A program made the translations under genes and the position numbers. This document shows, piece after piece, positions 54,705 through 64,000 of a DNA stretch of 64,000 nt. The stretch lies in NCBI RefSeq assembly GCF_009932475.1, contig NZ_BJOV01000005.1:992001-1056000 (forward strand), written 5' to 3'. The stretch comes from Gordonia spumicola. GTDB lineage: Bacteria > Actinomycetota > Actinomycetes > Mycobacteriales > Mycobacteriaceae. The notes under the pieces were generated by a model that searched no databases, was not told the origin of the DNA, and was given only the letters and a program-made list of their open reading frames with translations. Within the stretch, counting starts at the first letter, position 1; every line of letters starts with the position of its first letter.

Positions 54705-55775
54705 GTGGCGCCCGAACTCGCGGACAGCACCTCGTCGGACTCGTTCGACGCGGTGCTGTTCCTCTCTTTCGGCGGCCCGGACAAGCCGGACGACGTCCGT
54801 CCCTTCCTGGAGAACGTGACCCGCGGTCGCGGCGTGCCCGCGGAACGGTTGGACGAGGTGGTCCAGCACTACCTGCATTTCGGCGGCGTGTCACCGATCA
54901 ACCGACTCAACCTCGACATGATCGACGCGCTCCGCGCCGAGCTCGATCGACGCGGTCGGACCGGGTTGCCGATCTATTTCGGGAACCGCAACTGGCATCC
55001 GCTCGCCGCCGACACGGTGTCGGCGATGGTCGACGACGGCCACCGCCGCATCCTCGTCTTCCCGACGTCGGCGTGGGGCGGCTACTCCGGCTGTCGTCAG
55101 TACCACGAAGACATTCAGATGGCCCTCGCCCCGGAGCGTGATCGAGGGGTGCTCCTCCGCAAGCTCCCGCAGTTCGCCGAGGAGCCCGCGTTCCGCGACG
55201 CCGTCGCCGACGCGGTGAGCGAGGCGCTCGACGGGTTCGGTGACGGTCCCGCGCCGCGTCTGGTGTTCACCGCTCATTCGATCCCCGAGTCGGCCGACCG
55301 TGCCGCGGGCCCCGCGTCCGACGGAGGACGCCTGTACTCGCGTCAGGTCGCCGACGCGTCCGCCGCCGTCGCCGCACTGTGCGGCGTCGATGAGTTCGAC
55401 GTCGTCTGGCAGTCACGGTCGGGTCCTCCGCAGGTGCCGTGGCTCGAGCCCGATGTCTGCGATCATCTGCGGGCCTTGTCCGCCGACGGCGTGGACCGGG
55501 TGGTCGTGTGCCCGATCGGCTTCATCTCCGACCATCTCGAAGTGGTGTGGGACCTCGACTCCGAAGCCGCGGACCTCGCCGCCGAACTCGGCATGGAGTA
55601 CGTGCGAGTCGCGACCGCGGGAACGTCGCGGCGATTCATCGCGATGGTCGCCGACCTCGTCGAGCGGTACGTCGACGGCGGGGGAGACCTCACCGCCCTC
55701 GGCTGCGGCGACAACGGCACGGTCTGCCGTCCCGACTGCTGCGTGCCGGTCCGTCGTCCCGCCGCCGCCCGCTGA
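54705..55775 (+). CDS. hemH: ferrochelatase (coproporphyrin III type)
   Basis: Inserts iron into coproporphyrin III in the actinobacterial heme pathway. The 356-residue protein begins MAPELADSTSSDSFDAVLFLSFGGPDKPDD. The catalytic His is in VFTAHSIPE. C130 (YSGCRQYHED) and a C-terminal cluster C334, C341, C345 and C346 suggest a 2Fe-2S cluster as in actinobacterial ferrochelatases. Here the last spacing is C-x3-C rather than the C-x-C I recall for mycobacteria. The GTG at 54705 is 1 nt after inhA, so expression is coupled. Confidence 0.93.
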   Translation: MAPELADSTSSDSFDAVLFLSFGGPDKPDDVRPFLENVTRGRGVPAERLDEVVQHYLHFGGVSPINRLNLDMIDALRAELDRRGRTGLPIYFGNRNWHPLAADTVSAMVDDGHRRILVFPTSAWGGYSGCRQYHEDIQMALAPERDRGVLLRKLPQFAEEPAFRDAVADAVSEALDGFGDGPAPRLVFTAHSIPESADRAAGPASDGGRLYSRQVADASAAVAALCGVDEFDVVWQSRSGPPQVPWLEPDVCDHLRALSADGVDRVVVCPIGFISDHLEVVWDLDSEAADLAAELGMEYVRVATAGTSRRFIAMVADLVERYVDGGGDLTALGCGDNGTVCRPDCCVPVRRPAAAR

Positions 55776-55777
55776 GT

Positions 55778-56563
55778 TCAGCCGGTCCATCCCCAATGCC
55801 TGCGGTGGGCGTCGACCGACCACGCGTTCACCGCGTCGAGGTCGACGCGCGCGGGCAGCGGGGACCGCTCGGTGTCGAGGAGGTCCCGGACTTCTCGTTC
55901 CAGCCTTCCGACCTCGGCCGACACCTCTTCGCGCGGTATCTCGCCGCGTTTGACGGCGAGCACCCGTGCCCGCTGTTCGTCCGGCATCGGCAGGCTGAGG
56001 TGACCGGTCGCGGTCATCTCGTGGCCCTGATAGGCCAGCCTGAGTGCATGACTGCCGTACTTGACGTCCCAGCCGTGTTTCGCAACGAGCTCGGGGCGGT
56101 TCGGAGCCTTCCGGTTCGACGTGCCCAGCATCCGCTCGTGCTGCGCGTGCATATACCCGAGGAAGCGCTCGACAGCTGCGAGTGAGAGGAACTGCGAGCG
56201 CATAGACCGCAGTTCGTCGCCGAGGGTCGTCCGCACGACGACCGCGGTGTCGGGCGCGAACAACGGCAGCATGACCGTCGGGTTGCCCTTGATAGCCAGC
56301 GCGAGGTACTTGCGCAGGGAATAGACCACGAGGTCGGTGTCGCCGGGCCCGCTTCGGGCGCCCTCCGGCTGGGTACGCCAGATGTAGTCGTCGCGGTGGT
56401 TGCCGAGTCCGAGGACATGGGCGGGCGGTTCCACGTACACGCCCATCTCGTCGTGATCGTCGGTGCCTGCGACAGCGATTCCGTGCACACCGCTTCCGAC
56501 CACGGTGCGCAGTACCTCGTTCGGCAGGACGACGGCGGGGTCGCCGTACTCGACATTCGACAT
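55778..56563 (-). CDS. RlaP-like DNA polymerase beta superfamily nucleotidyltransferase
   Basis: Predicted nucleotidyltransferase of 261 residues. The polymerase-beta type motif is GSGVHGIAVAGTDDHDEMGVYV (residues 23-44), with paired acidic residues. Conserved blocks DLVVYSLRKYLALAIKGNPTVMLPLF and LRLAYQGHEMTATG match the COG3541/RlaP family, sometimes linked to RNA repair. No ligase or RNA-repair partner is adjacent. It converges on hemH, with 2 bp between stops. The ribosome binding site is GAGGAAGG. Confidence 0.82.
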   Translation of the reverse strand: MSNVEYGDPAVVLPNEVLRTVVGSGVHGIAVAGTDDHDEMGVYVEPPAHVLGLGNHRDDYIWRTQPEGARSGPGDTDLVVYSLRKYLALAIKGNPTVMLPLFAPDTAVVVRTTLGDELRSMRSQFLSLAAVERFLGYMHAQHERMLGTSNRKAPNRPELVAKHGWDVKYGSHALRLAYQGHEMTATGHLSLPMPDEQRARVLAVKRGEIPREEVSAEVGRLEREVRDLLDTERSPLPARVDLDAVNAWSVDAHRRHWGWTG

Positions 56564-56633
56564 GGGCCTTCCTCTTCTCGATTCGTGATGGAATCGACGA
56601 GGCTACGGATCTTGTCGTCTCGTGACGAGCGAA

Positions 56634-57404
56634 TTATCGGCGGTAGTCGGTGATGAGGGTGTTGATCGCGGCCGTCCGCGCCGTGCGCGTCAGGGCGGTC
56701 AGCCTGCGGAGACGATGATCGGCGACGTCGGTCTGGGCGCCGCTGACGCCGAGCGCGCCGACGCCTGCGAGATCGATGATCGCGTCGATCTGGGCGGCGC
56801 TGGTGATAACCCTGTCCACACGCGGGTGCTCGTGCGGCGGCAGGTCGATCCGTCGCGCTTCCGTCAGTGCCGCGAGCGCATCGCGTAGGTCGGCCGGGGA
56901 GGACGCTCGTGCACCGGACAGGCCCGCGATGAGTTGTGCGGCTTCGCCGACGGCCTCGCGCAGCTCGTATTCGAGCTCGCCGAGCGGAAGGTCGGACGAG
57001 AGGCGGTCCACCGCCAGCGGTGTGGGCACTCGGGAGAGCTCCCACCGGCAGCGTTCGGCGGTGCCGCGAGCGGTCAGCGCGAGGGCGGCCGTCGGGCCTT
57101 CCGAGCCGAGCGGGCGGTCGTCGATGAGCAGGACTTCCGCGCCGTCGGGGGTGCCCGGCGGCAGGCCCTGAGCGTCGCCCGGCGACGGCATGCGCACCGC
57201 GAGGTGTGCGTTGCCGGAGACGACGTCGAGAAGATCGAGGACGTCTCCGGACATGAGACCGTCCAGTTCGTGCGCCTGTGAATAGTCGTGCAGGGTGTGC
57301 AGGACGTCGTCGGGCGCGCATCGCCCGGCGGCGCGGGCCGCGGCCCACACCGCGAGGGCCGACACGGGCCACGCACGCAGGGTGGACACAGGTGAAGAAG
57401 TCAT
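56634..57404 (-). CDS. conserved actinobacterial protein, Rv1486c-like position
   Basis: A protein of about 256 residues, mostly alpha-helical, beginning MTSSPVSTLRAWPVSALAVWAAARAAG. It has no signal peptide or membrane segment and no catalytic motif. The segment PPHEHPRVDRVITSAAQIDAIIDLAG is the most conserved-looking. Its place, downstream of hemH on the opposite strand, matches M. tuberculosis Rv1486c as recalled. Start ATG at 57404, with a weak TACCGT box upstream. Function unknown. Confidence 0.75.
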   Translation of the reverse strand: MTSSPVSTLRAWPVSALAVWAAARAAGRCAPDDVLHTLHDYSQAHELDGLMSGDVLDLLDVVSGNAHLAVRMPSPGDAQGLPPGTPDGAEVLLIDDRPLGSEGPTAALALTARGTAERCRWELSRVPTPLAVDRLSSDLPLGELEYELREAVGEAAQLIAGLSGARASSPADLRDALAALTEARRIDLPPHEHPRVDRVITSAAQIDAIIDLAGVGALGVSGAQTDVADHRLRRLTALTRTARTAAINTLITDYRR

Positions 57405-57430
57405 GACCAGCCCACGGTACGCGCACATCG

Positions 57431-57500
57431 GCTCCCGCGGCATTTCTGGTTGAGGCTCATCGACGCGCCGATGAGCGTCGACGAGAGGTGCCGCGGGAGC
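57431..57500. repeat. nested inverted repeat in a divergent promoter region
   Basis: Outer arms GCTCCCGCGGCA (57431-57442) and TGCCGCGGGAGC (57489-57500) are perfect. They enclose an inner hairpin GCTCATCG (57455-57462)/CGATGAGC (57469-57476). Confidence 0.7.
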
Positions 57501-57507
57501 ACACGAC

Positions 57508-57513
57508 TAGGCT
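57508..57513 (+). promoter_or_regulatory. -10 element, leaderless DUF3097 gene
   Basis: TAGGCT ends 8 nt before the GTG at 57522. Confidence 0.5.
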
Positions 57514-57521
57514 GGACGACC

Positions 57522-58361
57522 GTGATGGACGATCGATACGGCCGCGACGTGCTGGCGTCGCCGCGCAGAGCGAAGCCGAAGGCTCCCGAAGTGGCGGCCG
57601 AACGGGATCTTGTCGTCGAAGACGCGGGGACCGGCTTCTGCGGTGCCGTCGTGGGCATGGAGAAGAGCTATGCGGGCGACATGGTGCGGCTGGAGGACCG
57701 GCACGGCAGGACGCGTGTGTTCCACATGTATCCGGCGGCGTTCCTCATCGACGGCAAGCCGGTCACGTTGGTCCGGCCGAAGGGACGCGGCCCGAATGAA
57801 CCGTCGACTATTCGGACCGCATCGGGTTCTCGCGCACTGCCCAAGCAGCGCGCTCGCACCGCGCGCGCGAGCCGGATCTTCGTCGAAGGCGTGCACGATG
57901 CGACACTGCTCGAACGGGTCTGGGGCGACGACCTGCGCGCCGAGGGCGTGGTGGTGGTGAGTCTGGACGGCCTCGACAACCTCGACGACGCTCTCGCCGA
58001 GTTCCAGCCCGCACCGCATCGTCGTGCCGGTGTGCTCGTCGATCATCTCGTCGCGGGTTCGAAGGAGGCGCGGCTGACCGAAGAGGTCGGTGCGAACGTG
58101 CTGGTCTGCGGTCACCCGTACATCGACGTGTGGGAAGCGGTGAAGCCCGCGTCGGTCGGCATCCGGTCGTGGCCGACGATTCCGCGCGGCACCGACTGGA
58201 AGACCGGCATCTGCCGTGAACTCGGCTGGGGCCACCCGCGCGACGGCTGGCGGCGGGTGTTGGCCGGAGTCGAGAGTTACCGCGACATCGAGGTGCCGCT
58301 GCTGCGCAGCGTCGAGGAGTTGATCGACTTCGTGACCGTCGGACCCGACGTCACGAGCTAG
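57522..58361 (+). CDS. DUF3097 family protein
   Basis: A protein of about 279 residues of the actinobacterial DUF3097 family, with a small N-terminal beta domain (FCGAVVGMEKSYAGDMVRLEDRHGRTRVFHMYPAAF). A Toprim-like core follows: RIFVEGVHDATLLERVWGDDLR, GVVVVSLDGLDNL, HRRAGVLVDHLV. The acidic residues E, D and D in these strands are the expected metal ligands. A nucleic-acid function is therefore plausible but unproven. The GTG at 57522 is 8 nt after a -10 box; ATG 57525 is an alternative. Confidence 0.85.
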   Translation: MMDDRYGRDVLASPRRAKPKAPEVAAERDLVVEDAGTGFCGAVVGMEKSYAGDMVRLEDRHGRTRVFHMYPAAFLIDGKPVTLVRPKGRGPNEPSTIRTASGSRALPKQRARTARASRIFVEGVHDATLLERVWGDDLRAEGVVVVSLDGLDNLDDALAEFQPAPHRRAGVLVDHLVAGSKEARLTEEVGANVLVCGHPYIDVWEAVKPASVGIRSWPTIPRGTDWKTGICRELGWGHPRDGWRRVLAGVESYRDIEVPLLRSVEELIDFVTVGPDVTS

Positions 58362-58411
58362 TCGGGTGATTCCCGCAGACCTCGGGTGTTGAAAAGCATG
58401 GCGCGGCTGAG

Positions 58412-58470
58412 GTTCCCCGATTCCGGCGGCTCGTCGACGTTTTGGCCTCGATCGGCTGAAATCGGGGAAC
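58412..58470. terminator. terminator hairpin between DUF3097 and the 58485 gene
   Basis: GTTCCCCGATT (58412-58422) pairs with AATCGGGGAAC (58460-58470) across a 37-nt loop, between converging genes. Confidence 0.55.
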
Positions 58471-58484
58471 GTTGAGAGGCGCGG

Positions 58485-58985
58485 CTACTTCTCGCCGTAG
58501 GCCCGGTCGCCGAGCATCGCGTCGAGGAAGGCGATGAACGCGTCGGCCGCGCTCGTCGACACGAACTCGGCGATGTCGCGCGGCTCCTCGTCCGGATTGA
58601 GCAGGCCTAGGACCTCGCCGTCGGTGCTCGGCAACGCCCACAGGCGCCGGGTGCCGGGTCCGGTCAGGCGGACGGCCGGGTCGGGGTCGTCGACGACCTC
58701 GGTCGGAGCGATCCACTCGACGCCAGGGTGGTCGGTGTCGGCGCCTGCGAGGATGGAGTCGCCGCCGATTCGCAGATGCTCGGGCATGGCCGCGAGATGC
58801 GCGATCAGCGTGGCGGCGCGAAGAGCAGACTTCTCGTCGTAGGCGAATGCGAGTGCGTCCCAGGTGTCTGAATCGGAGTACAGGACGGCGTACTCGCCAC
58901 CCTGCGCTGCTACCGCCAGCCGTGCGGCGACGTCGCCGGGGAGAGTCGTGGTCCAACGTCCGAGGATCTCGATCTGGGTGCTCAC
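58485..58985 (-). CDS. hypothetical protein
   Basis: Not recognised. The 166-residue acidic, soluble protein begins VSTQIEILGRWTTTLPGD. Blocks GEYAVLYSDSDTWDALAFAYDEKSALRAATLIAHLA and GTRRLWALPSTDGEVLGLL suggest a compact alpha/beta domain. No signal peptide or motif. The start is GTG 58985 or 58988. A TAGGGT box 6 nt before 58985 overlaps the end of the upstream membrane gene, 9 bp away, so it may be both read-through and independently transcribed. Confidence 0.65.
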   Translation of the reverse strand: MSTQIEILGRWTTTLPGDVAARLAVAAQGGEYAVLYSDSDTWDALAFAYDEKSALRAATLIAHLAAMPEHLRIGGDSILAGADTDHPGVEWIAPTEVVDDPDPAVRLTGPGTRRLWALPSTDGEVLGLLNPDEEPRDIAEFVSTSAADAFIAFLDAMLGDRAYGEK

Positions 58986-58994
58986 CACACCACC

Positions 58995-59561
58995 CTAAAC
59001 GCCGAGCAGATACCCGATCCCGGCGACGGCGCACGACCACAGGACGGAGGCGAACGTTCCGAGGATGAACTGTTCGCTGGCGTGCGGTGCGCGCAGTTCG
59101 GAGAAGCGGGCGAGGCTCTTGACGGCGAGGATCACCGGGATGCCCGCCGGCCAGCCGATGAGCAGACAGGCCGCGACGCCCGTCCGCTCCAGGACGCCGA
59201 TGATGCGACCGCCTCGTAGCGGCGGGACTCCGGTGGTCGAGGCGTCGTCGTCACGATTGTCGGCGCGGGTGGGGATGCCTCCGGCCGCCAGCACGAGGCG
59301 GACCACGCTGCTGCCGGTGATCGCCGCCGCAAGGACCGTCGCCACGTAGCCGACGACGAGCCCCGGACCGTCCATCGGCCCGGCGACGGCGGCTTCGATC
59401 GCACCCGCGATCAGCATGACGACGACGGCCGCGGACGTTGCGAAGTCGATGACAAGGACCGACGTGTCGGACACGGTCGGATCGGCGGCGCGACGGGCAC
59501 GGTACGCCGATCCGACGCTCGCCACGACGGCTGAGACGGCCAGCAGGACGACGGTGATCAC
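58995..59561 (-). CDS. five-TM membrane protein paired with the SatD-like gene
   Basis: The 188 residues have about five hydrophobic segments (VITVVLLAVSAVVASVG, VLVIDFATSAAVVVMLIAGA, GLVVGYVATVLAAAITGS, TGVAACLLIGWPAGIPVILAVKS, FILGTFASVLWSCAVAGIGYLL). A conserved-looking loop, ARFSELRAPHASEQ, lies before the last helix. The GTG at 59561 overlaps the SatD-like stop as GTGA, so the two are coupled. Function unknown. Confidence 0.75.
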   Translation of the reverse strand: MITVVLLAVSAVVASVGSAYRARRAADPTVSDTSVLVIDFATSAAVVVMLIAGAIEAAVAGPMDGPGLVVGYVATVLAAAITGSSVVRLVLAAGGIPTRADNRDDDASTTGVPPLRGGRIIGVLERTGVAACLLIGWPAGIPVILAVKSLARFSELRAPHASEQFILGTFASVLWSCAVAGIGYLLGV

Positions 59562-60157
59562 CGGTCGGCCATGCCCGTGTCGAGCGTCGCCGCGTCGAGA
59601 GCCGCGGCGACGAGTGCCTCGCCCGGCAGTTGGACGTCCCAGCCCGCGGCCTGCAGTCGCGCGGACATGGCCTGCGGCGTGATCGAGAGCGACGACGCCG
59701 CGACGGTCTGCGGTACACCCGTCCGCATGAGCGCCACCGCCTCTCGGCCTGCGTCCGACCGGGACGACATGGTGTCGAGGAGCAGCGCCGCCGCGGTCTG
59801 AGCGTGAGCGGTCCACGGCGACGCGCCGACGACGCGGAATCGTCGTCGGTCGCGTTTGGCCGCCTCGACGGCCTCCCTGGCGTTCTCGAAAGCCTGCCCG
59901 CGGCCCGCGCGCGTCGTCTCCGGCAGCGGGAGGTCGACGCCGCCGACGCCTATTCCGACCGACCAGTGGCCGGACGACGCGAGATCGAGGGCGACGGGAA
60001 CGACTGCGGCTGCGTCGTCGAAGACGGCCTGGAGCTCGTCGCCCGCCGTGCGATCGAACGGCCGGACGGTCGGGACGTCGGCGTACGCCGCGAGCACATC
60101 GGGGACTCGGTCGCGGTCGGTGCGGCTGCTGCGTTGATCGACGGTGACGACGAACAT
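59558..60157 (-). CDS. SatD-like protein with C-terminal helix-turn-helix
   Basis: The 199-residue protein has a SatD-like order of blocks: MFVVTVDQRSSR at the N-terminus, TAGDELQAVF near residue 40, HWSVGIGVGGVDLPLPETTRAGRGQAFENAREA near residues 65-95, and a C-terminal segment (PQTVAASSLSITPQAMSARLQAAGWD) that looks like a DNA-binding helix-turn-helix. It is probably an autoregulator: an array of dyads covers its promoter. The -10 TACCCT (60165-60170, minus strand) ends 7 nt before the ATG. It is coupled to the membrane protein downstream. The family assignment is tentative. Confidence 0.65.
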   Translation of the reverse strand: MFVVTVDQRSSRTDRDRVPDVLAAYADVPTVRPFDRTAGDELQAVFDDAAAVVPVALDLASSGHWSVGIGVGGVDLPLPETTRAGRGQAFENAREAVEAAKRDRRRFRVVGASPWTAHAQTAAALLLDTMSSRSDAGREAVALMRTGVPQTVAASSLSITPQAMSARLQAAGWDVQLPGEALVAAALDAATLDTGMADR

Positions 60158-60160
60158 GAA

Positions 60161-60238
60161 ATCAAGGGTAGGGGCTTGATCGGTATCAAATCAAGTCATA
60201 TGGCTTGATTTGATCCTAATCAAGCTGTGAGGCTTGAT
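60161..60238. promoter_or_regulatory. three-unit 29-bp dyad array (ATCAAG-N8-CTTGAT)x3
   Basis: ATCAAG starts at 60161, 60190 and 60219; CTTGAT at 60175, 60204 and 60233. Each dyad is 20 bp and repeats every 29 bp exactly. N8 always ends in GG. The array spans the SatD-like gene's -10 box, its upstream DNA and the last codons of the TVP38-family gene. Confidence 0.8.
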
Positions 60239-60947
60239 TGTGGTGGTCTGTCACGGGAATGCGTGCGTCGACGATCAGGCCGATCACGCCGATCGTGAAC
60301 AGGCAGCCCGACATGGCGATCATCACCGGATTCGCCTTGCCGGTGAGTGCGTCGCCGAGGAACACGACCGCCGCGGTGCCCGGCGCGGACCCGAGGACGG
60401 TCGCGATCAGGTACGGGACGACGCGGATCGAGGAGAGTCCCGACAGGTAGTTCACGAGGGAGAACGGCACCGCGGGAATCAGGCGCAGCGACCCGACGGC
60501 GAGCCATCCGCGCCGTTCTAGGCGCGCCTCGACGGTCGCGACGACCGGTTTGGACAGCCACGGCTGGACGCGATCGCGACCCAGTCGACGCGCGAGCCAG
60601 AATGCGACGACCGCCGAGACCGTGGCCGCGGCCAATGATCCCGTGAAGCCGATCACCGGGCCGAACAGGACGCCGGACATGACGGTGAACGTCGATCGTG
60701 GGATCGGCCCGATCGTCACGACCGTGTACACGACGAAGAAGAGCCACGGGAACCACGGCCCGAGCGACTCGGACCAGTCCCTGGCCTGGCCGATCGACGG
60801 CAAGGGCACGAAGTAGGCTCCGGCGAGCACGGCTATCACGGCGACGAGCCCGAGGACGGCACGCCCGGTCACGCGTCGTCGTTGCGTGCGAACGCCCGAC
60901 GCCGGTCCGTTCTGAGCATGAGGCGAAGCCTGTGCATCGGGGCGCAT
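60216..60947 (-). CDS. TVP38/TMEM64 (DedA-like) membrane protein
   Basis: The 243-residue polytopic protein is of the SNARE-associated/VTT family, with about six hydrophobic segments. The signature blocks are PIPRSTFTVMSGVLFGPVIGF and SLRLIPAVPFSLVNYLSG. It is the likely ortholog of M. tuberculosis Rv1491c by position upstream of mutA. The family is implicated in lipid scrambling or transport. TAGAAT (60956-60961, minus) ends 8 nt before the ATG. Its last codons lie inside the dyad array. Confidence 0.88.
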   Translation of the reverse strand: MRPDAQASPHAQNGPASGVRTQRRRVTGRAVLGLVAVIAVLAGAYFVPLPSIGQARDWSESLGPWFPWLFFVVYTVVTIGPIPRSTFTVMSGVLFGPVIGFTGSLAAATVSAVVAFWLARRLGRDRVQPWLSKPVVATVEARLERRGWLAVGSLRLIPAVPFSLVNYLSGLSSIRVVPYLIATVLGSAPGTAAVVFLGDALTGKANPVMIAMSGCLFTIGVIGLIVDARIPVTDHHNQASQLD

Positions 60948-60955
60948 CGAGTGTC

Positions 60956-60961
60956 ATTCTA
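60956..60961 (-). promoter_or_regulatory. -10 element, leaderless TVP38-family gene
   Basis: TAGAAT on the minus strand ends 8 nt before the ATG at 60947. Confidence 0.5.
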
Positions 60962-61057
60962 CGTCGTGGATCACAGGCCGATTGACCGCCCGAGCGATCG
61001 ATCGGTTACGGTGCTCTGTGACACGTTCCCATTCCCGTCGAACGGAAGGCCCTGACC

Positions 61058-62935
61058 ATGACGGCAGGTGAGAACCCGGTGGCACCGGACCTCGACGATC
61101 AGTTGAGCCAGGCGTACGACCGCTGGACCGCTGCGGCGGCCGGCGTGCTCGCCAAGTCGGCCCGCGTGAGCGCCGACGAGTTGCCCGACACGCCGGAGGC
61201 GATGCTCTCGACCGCGACGCGTGACGGCGTCGCCGTGCGGCCGCTGTACACGCGCCGAGACGAGGCCGACGAGGTCGGCGCGCCCGGCACGTTCCCGTTC
61301 GTTCGCGGAGCCGATCCGGCCCGCGACGTCACGCAGGGATGGCGCGTCACCGAGCGCTTCGGCGACGACGGGGCGGACGCCGCCACCGTCAACGAGTCGA
61401 TCCTCGACGCTGCGGCCAACGGGACGAGCGGCCTCTGGCTGTCGGTTCCGGCCGCCGACATCGCTGCGGCCGTGCAGGGCGTCTACCTCGACCTGATGCC
61501 GGTGACGCTCGACGCGGGCGCCGACGGCATCGACGCGGCCCGCGCGTTCCTGGCCGCGCTCGAGCAGGCTCCGGCCGCGCCCGAACAGGCCCCCGTCACC
61601 GCCGCGACCACACACAGCCTCGGCCTGTCGCCGTACACCGCCGCGTACTCGGGACGACCGACGGTGTCGGCCGCCGACGCCGCGGCACTGGCCGCCGAAG
61701 CTCCCGAGGGCGTGCGCACGTTCCGCGTCGACGGGTCCGACTTCGCGCAGGCCGGTGCGTCCAACGTGCAGGAACTCGGGCTGATCGTCGCCGCCGCCGT
61801 CGCGCACGTCCGTGACGCCGTCGCCGCCGGGTGCTCGCCCGCGGCCGCCCTCGAACAGGTGACGTTCGCCGTGTCCGTCGACGACGACCAGTTCGCGGGC
61901 ATCGCCAAGCTCCGGGCGCTGCGGACGCTCTGGGCACGCGTCGCCGACGTCCTCGGCGCCGGAGAGTCGGGCGCCGCGATCACCCACGCCGTCACCGACC
62001 TGTCGATGTTCACCCAGCGCGACCCGTGGGTGAACATGCTGCGCAGCACCATCGCCGCGTTCGGCGCCGGTGTCGGCGGAGCCGATCAGGTGACGGTCCA
62101 CACCTTCGACGCCGCGATCCCCGTCGACGCCCGCACGTCGCGGTCGTCGTTCACCCGTCGCATCGCACGGAACACCCAGCTGCTGCTGCTCGAGGAGTCG
62201 AACCTCGGTCGAGTCCTCGACCCGGCGGGCGGTTCCTGGTACGTCGAGTCGCTGACGTCCGACCTCGCGGCCGCCGCATGGGGCGTCTTCACCGACGTCG
62301 AGAAGCAGGGCGGCTATCTCGCCGCCCTCGAATCGGGCTCGATCGCCGAGCAGATCGACGCGTCCCTCGCGGCACGCGAAACGGCCGTCGCACGACGCAA
62401 GGCCCCGATCACCGGTGTCAGCGAGTTCCCGAACCTCGGCGAGCCGACACTGGCCGCGGGTTCGGCGGACGCGGGCGACGTCCCGACGGCGTCGCCGCGA
62501 CTGGCTCGAGTGGCGCGCAGCTTCGAAGCGCTGCGTGACCGCGCCGACGCGCAGGCCGCCCGTCCGCGAATCCTCCTGCTGCCGCTCGGCCCGGTCGCCG
62601 AGCACAACGGCCGGACCACCTTCATCGCCAATCTGCTCGCTGCGGGAGGCATCGACGCCGTGAATCCGGGTCCGCTGAGCCCCGACACCGTCGCCGACGC
62701 GGTGGCCGCGAACCCGGCGTCGATCGCCGTGCTCTGCGGCACCAAAGCGCGGTACGCCGAGGAGGGCCCGGCCGCGGCCGACGCGGCCCGAGCCGCGGGC
62801 GTGGGACGCGTCTTGCTCGCCGGTCCGGAGAAGGAATGGCCCGCCTCGGACGGGGTCGACGGATCGCTGCGCGTCGGGATCGACGCCGTCGCGGTTCTCA
62901 CCGAACTGCTCGACTCCCTTACGACAGGAGCGTGA
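61058..62935 (+). CDS. mutA: methylmalonyl-CoA mutase small subunit
   Basis: Non-catalytic beta subunit of the B12-dependent mutase that interconverts methylmalonyl-CoA and succinyl-CoA (propionate handling and methyl-branched lipid precursors). The 625 residues keep the mutase barrel outline ([58 protein letters not shown]) and a degenerate C-terminal domain. That domain lacks the DxHxxG cobalamin motif, as expected. GGAAGG precedes the ATG at 61058. It is 4 bp from mutB. Confidence 0.94.
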   Translation: MTAGENPVAPDLDDQLSQAYDRWTAAAAGVLAKSARVSADELPDTPEAMLSTATRDGVAVRPLYTRRDEADEVGAPGTFPFVRGADPARDVTQGWRVTERFGDDGADAATVNESILDAAANGTSGLWLSVPAADIAAAVQGVYLDLMPVTLDAGADGIDAARAFLAALEQAPAAPEQAPVTAATTHSLGLSPYTAAYSGRPTVSAADAAALAAEAPEGVRTFRVDGSDFAQAGASNVQELGLIVAAAVAHVRDAVAAGCSPAAALEQVTFAVSVDDDQFAGIAKLRALRTLWARVADVLGAGESGAAITHAVTDLSMFTQRDPWVNMLRSTIAAFGAGVGGADQVTVHTFDAAIPVDARTSRSSFTRRIARNTQLLLLEESNLGRVLDPAGGSWYVESLTSDLAAAAWGVFTDVEKQGGYLAALESGSIAEQIDASLAARETAVARRKAPITGVSEFPNLGEPTLAAGSADAGDVPTASPRLARVARSFEALRDRADAQAARPRILLLPLGPVAEHNGRTTFIANLLAAGGIDAVNPGPLSPDTVADAVAANPASIAVLCGTKARYAEEGPAAADAARAAGVGRVLLAGPEKEWPASDGVDGSLRVGIDAVAVLTELLDSLTTGA

Positions 62936-62939
62936 ATCC

Positions 62940-64000
<1,061 letters not shown>

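Noticed and set aside
60161..60247. 29-bp periodic units as a possible CRISPR array
   Set aside because: Only three contiguous units with short half-sites, no spacers of uniform length and no cas genes; an operator array fits better.

Overview
The window is chromosomal backbone of a high-GC, mycolic-acid-producing actinobacterium (order Mycobacteriales). A Gordonia-like genus is the best guess, but the sequence alone does not prove it. Supporting signs are inhA and fabG1 of the mycolate FAS-II system, MptB (lipomannan/lipoarabinomannan synthesis), RipA, actinobacterial OpcA, an iron-sulfur type ferrochelatase, many GTG starts, four-base ATGA/GTGA gene overlaps, and many leaderless promoters of the form TANNNT followed 6-8 nt later by the start codon. 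Gene order largely follows the Mycobacterium tuberculosis stretch from pgl/opcA/zwf to mutA/mutB (recalled synteny, about Rv1445c to Rv1493), interrupted by genus-specific insertions. No rRNA, tRNA, IS element, integrase or CRISPR was seen.

Layout. 0.1-10.7 kb: ppc, then a minus-strand pentose-phosphate operon (tkt-tal-zwf-opcA-pgl), then ctaB diverging from it. 10.7-18.7 kb: two unknown membrane proteins, qor, a small conserved gene, ctaA with an ABC exporter pair, and mptB. 18.8-25.1 kb: a complete suf operon (sufR-B-D-C-S-U-T) for Fe-S cluster assembly, ending in a strong hairpin. 25.3-32.6 kb: a secreted histidine phosphatase, thioredoxin, two paralogous lipoproteins flanking a lycopene cyclase/SDR pair, and an ABC-F ATPase.

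32.6-43.9 kb is the main accessory region. It holds two paralogous cassettes, each made of a 199-residue class F-like sortase and a secreted prealbumin/CnaB-like protein. The two secreted proteins end in the same motif, RDPxxRIPIRSIPxGR. The cassettes flank a TetR-controlled flavin monooxygenase/hydrolase unit. After them come a fatty-acyl-CoA synthetase, a frameshifted BTAD (SARP-type) ATPase regulator and a small membrane protein preceded by SARP-like heptamer repeats.

43.9-55.8 kb: acn-acnR with an exact AcnR box, a small membrane protein, ripA, a moxR/DUF58/VWA set, fabG1-inhA and hemH. 55.8-64 kb: a polymerase-beta-type nucleotidyltransferase, conserved hypotheticals, DUF3097, a SatD-like protein preceded by a strikingly regular 29-bp operator-like array, a TVP38-family membrane protein, and mutA-mutB (mutB runs off the end).

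The genes cover central carbon flow (anaplerosis, pentose phosphate, aconitase, methylmalonyl-CoA), Fe-S and heme supply, and envelope building (mycolate, lipomannan, peptidoglycan hydrolysis, possible sortase-linked surface proteins). The most promising undescribed feature is the pair of sortase/substrate cassettes; the second is the dyad array upstream of the SatD-like gene.
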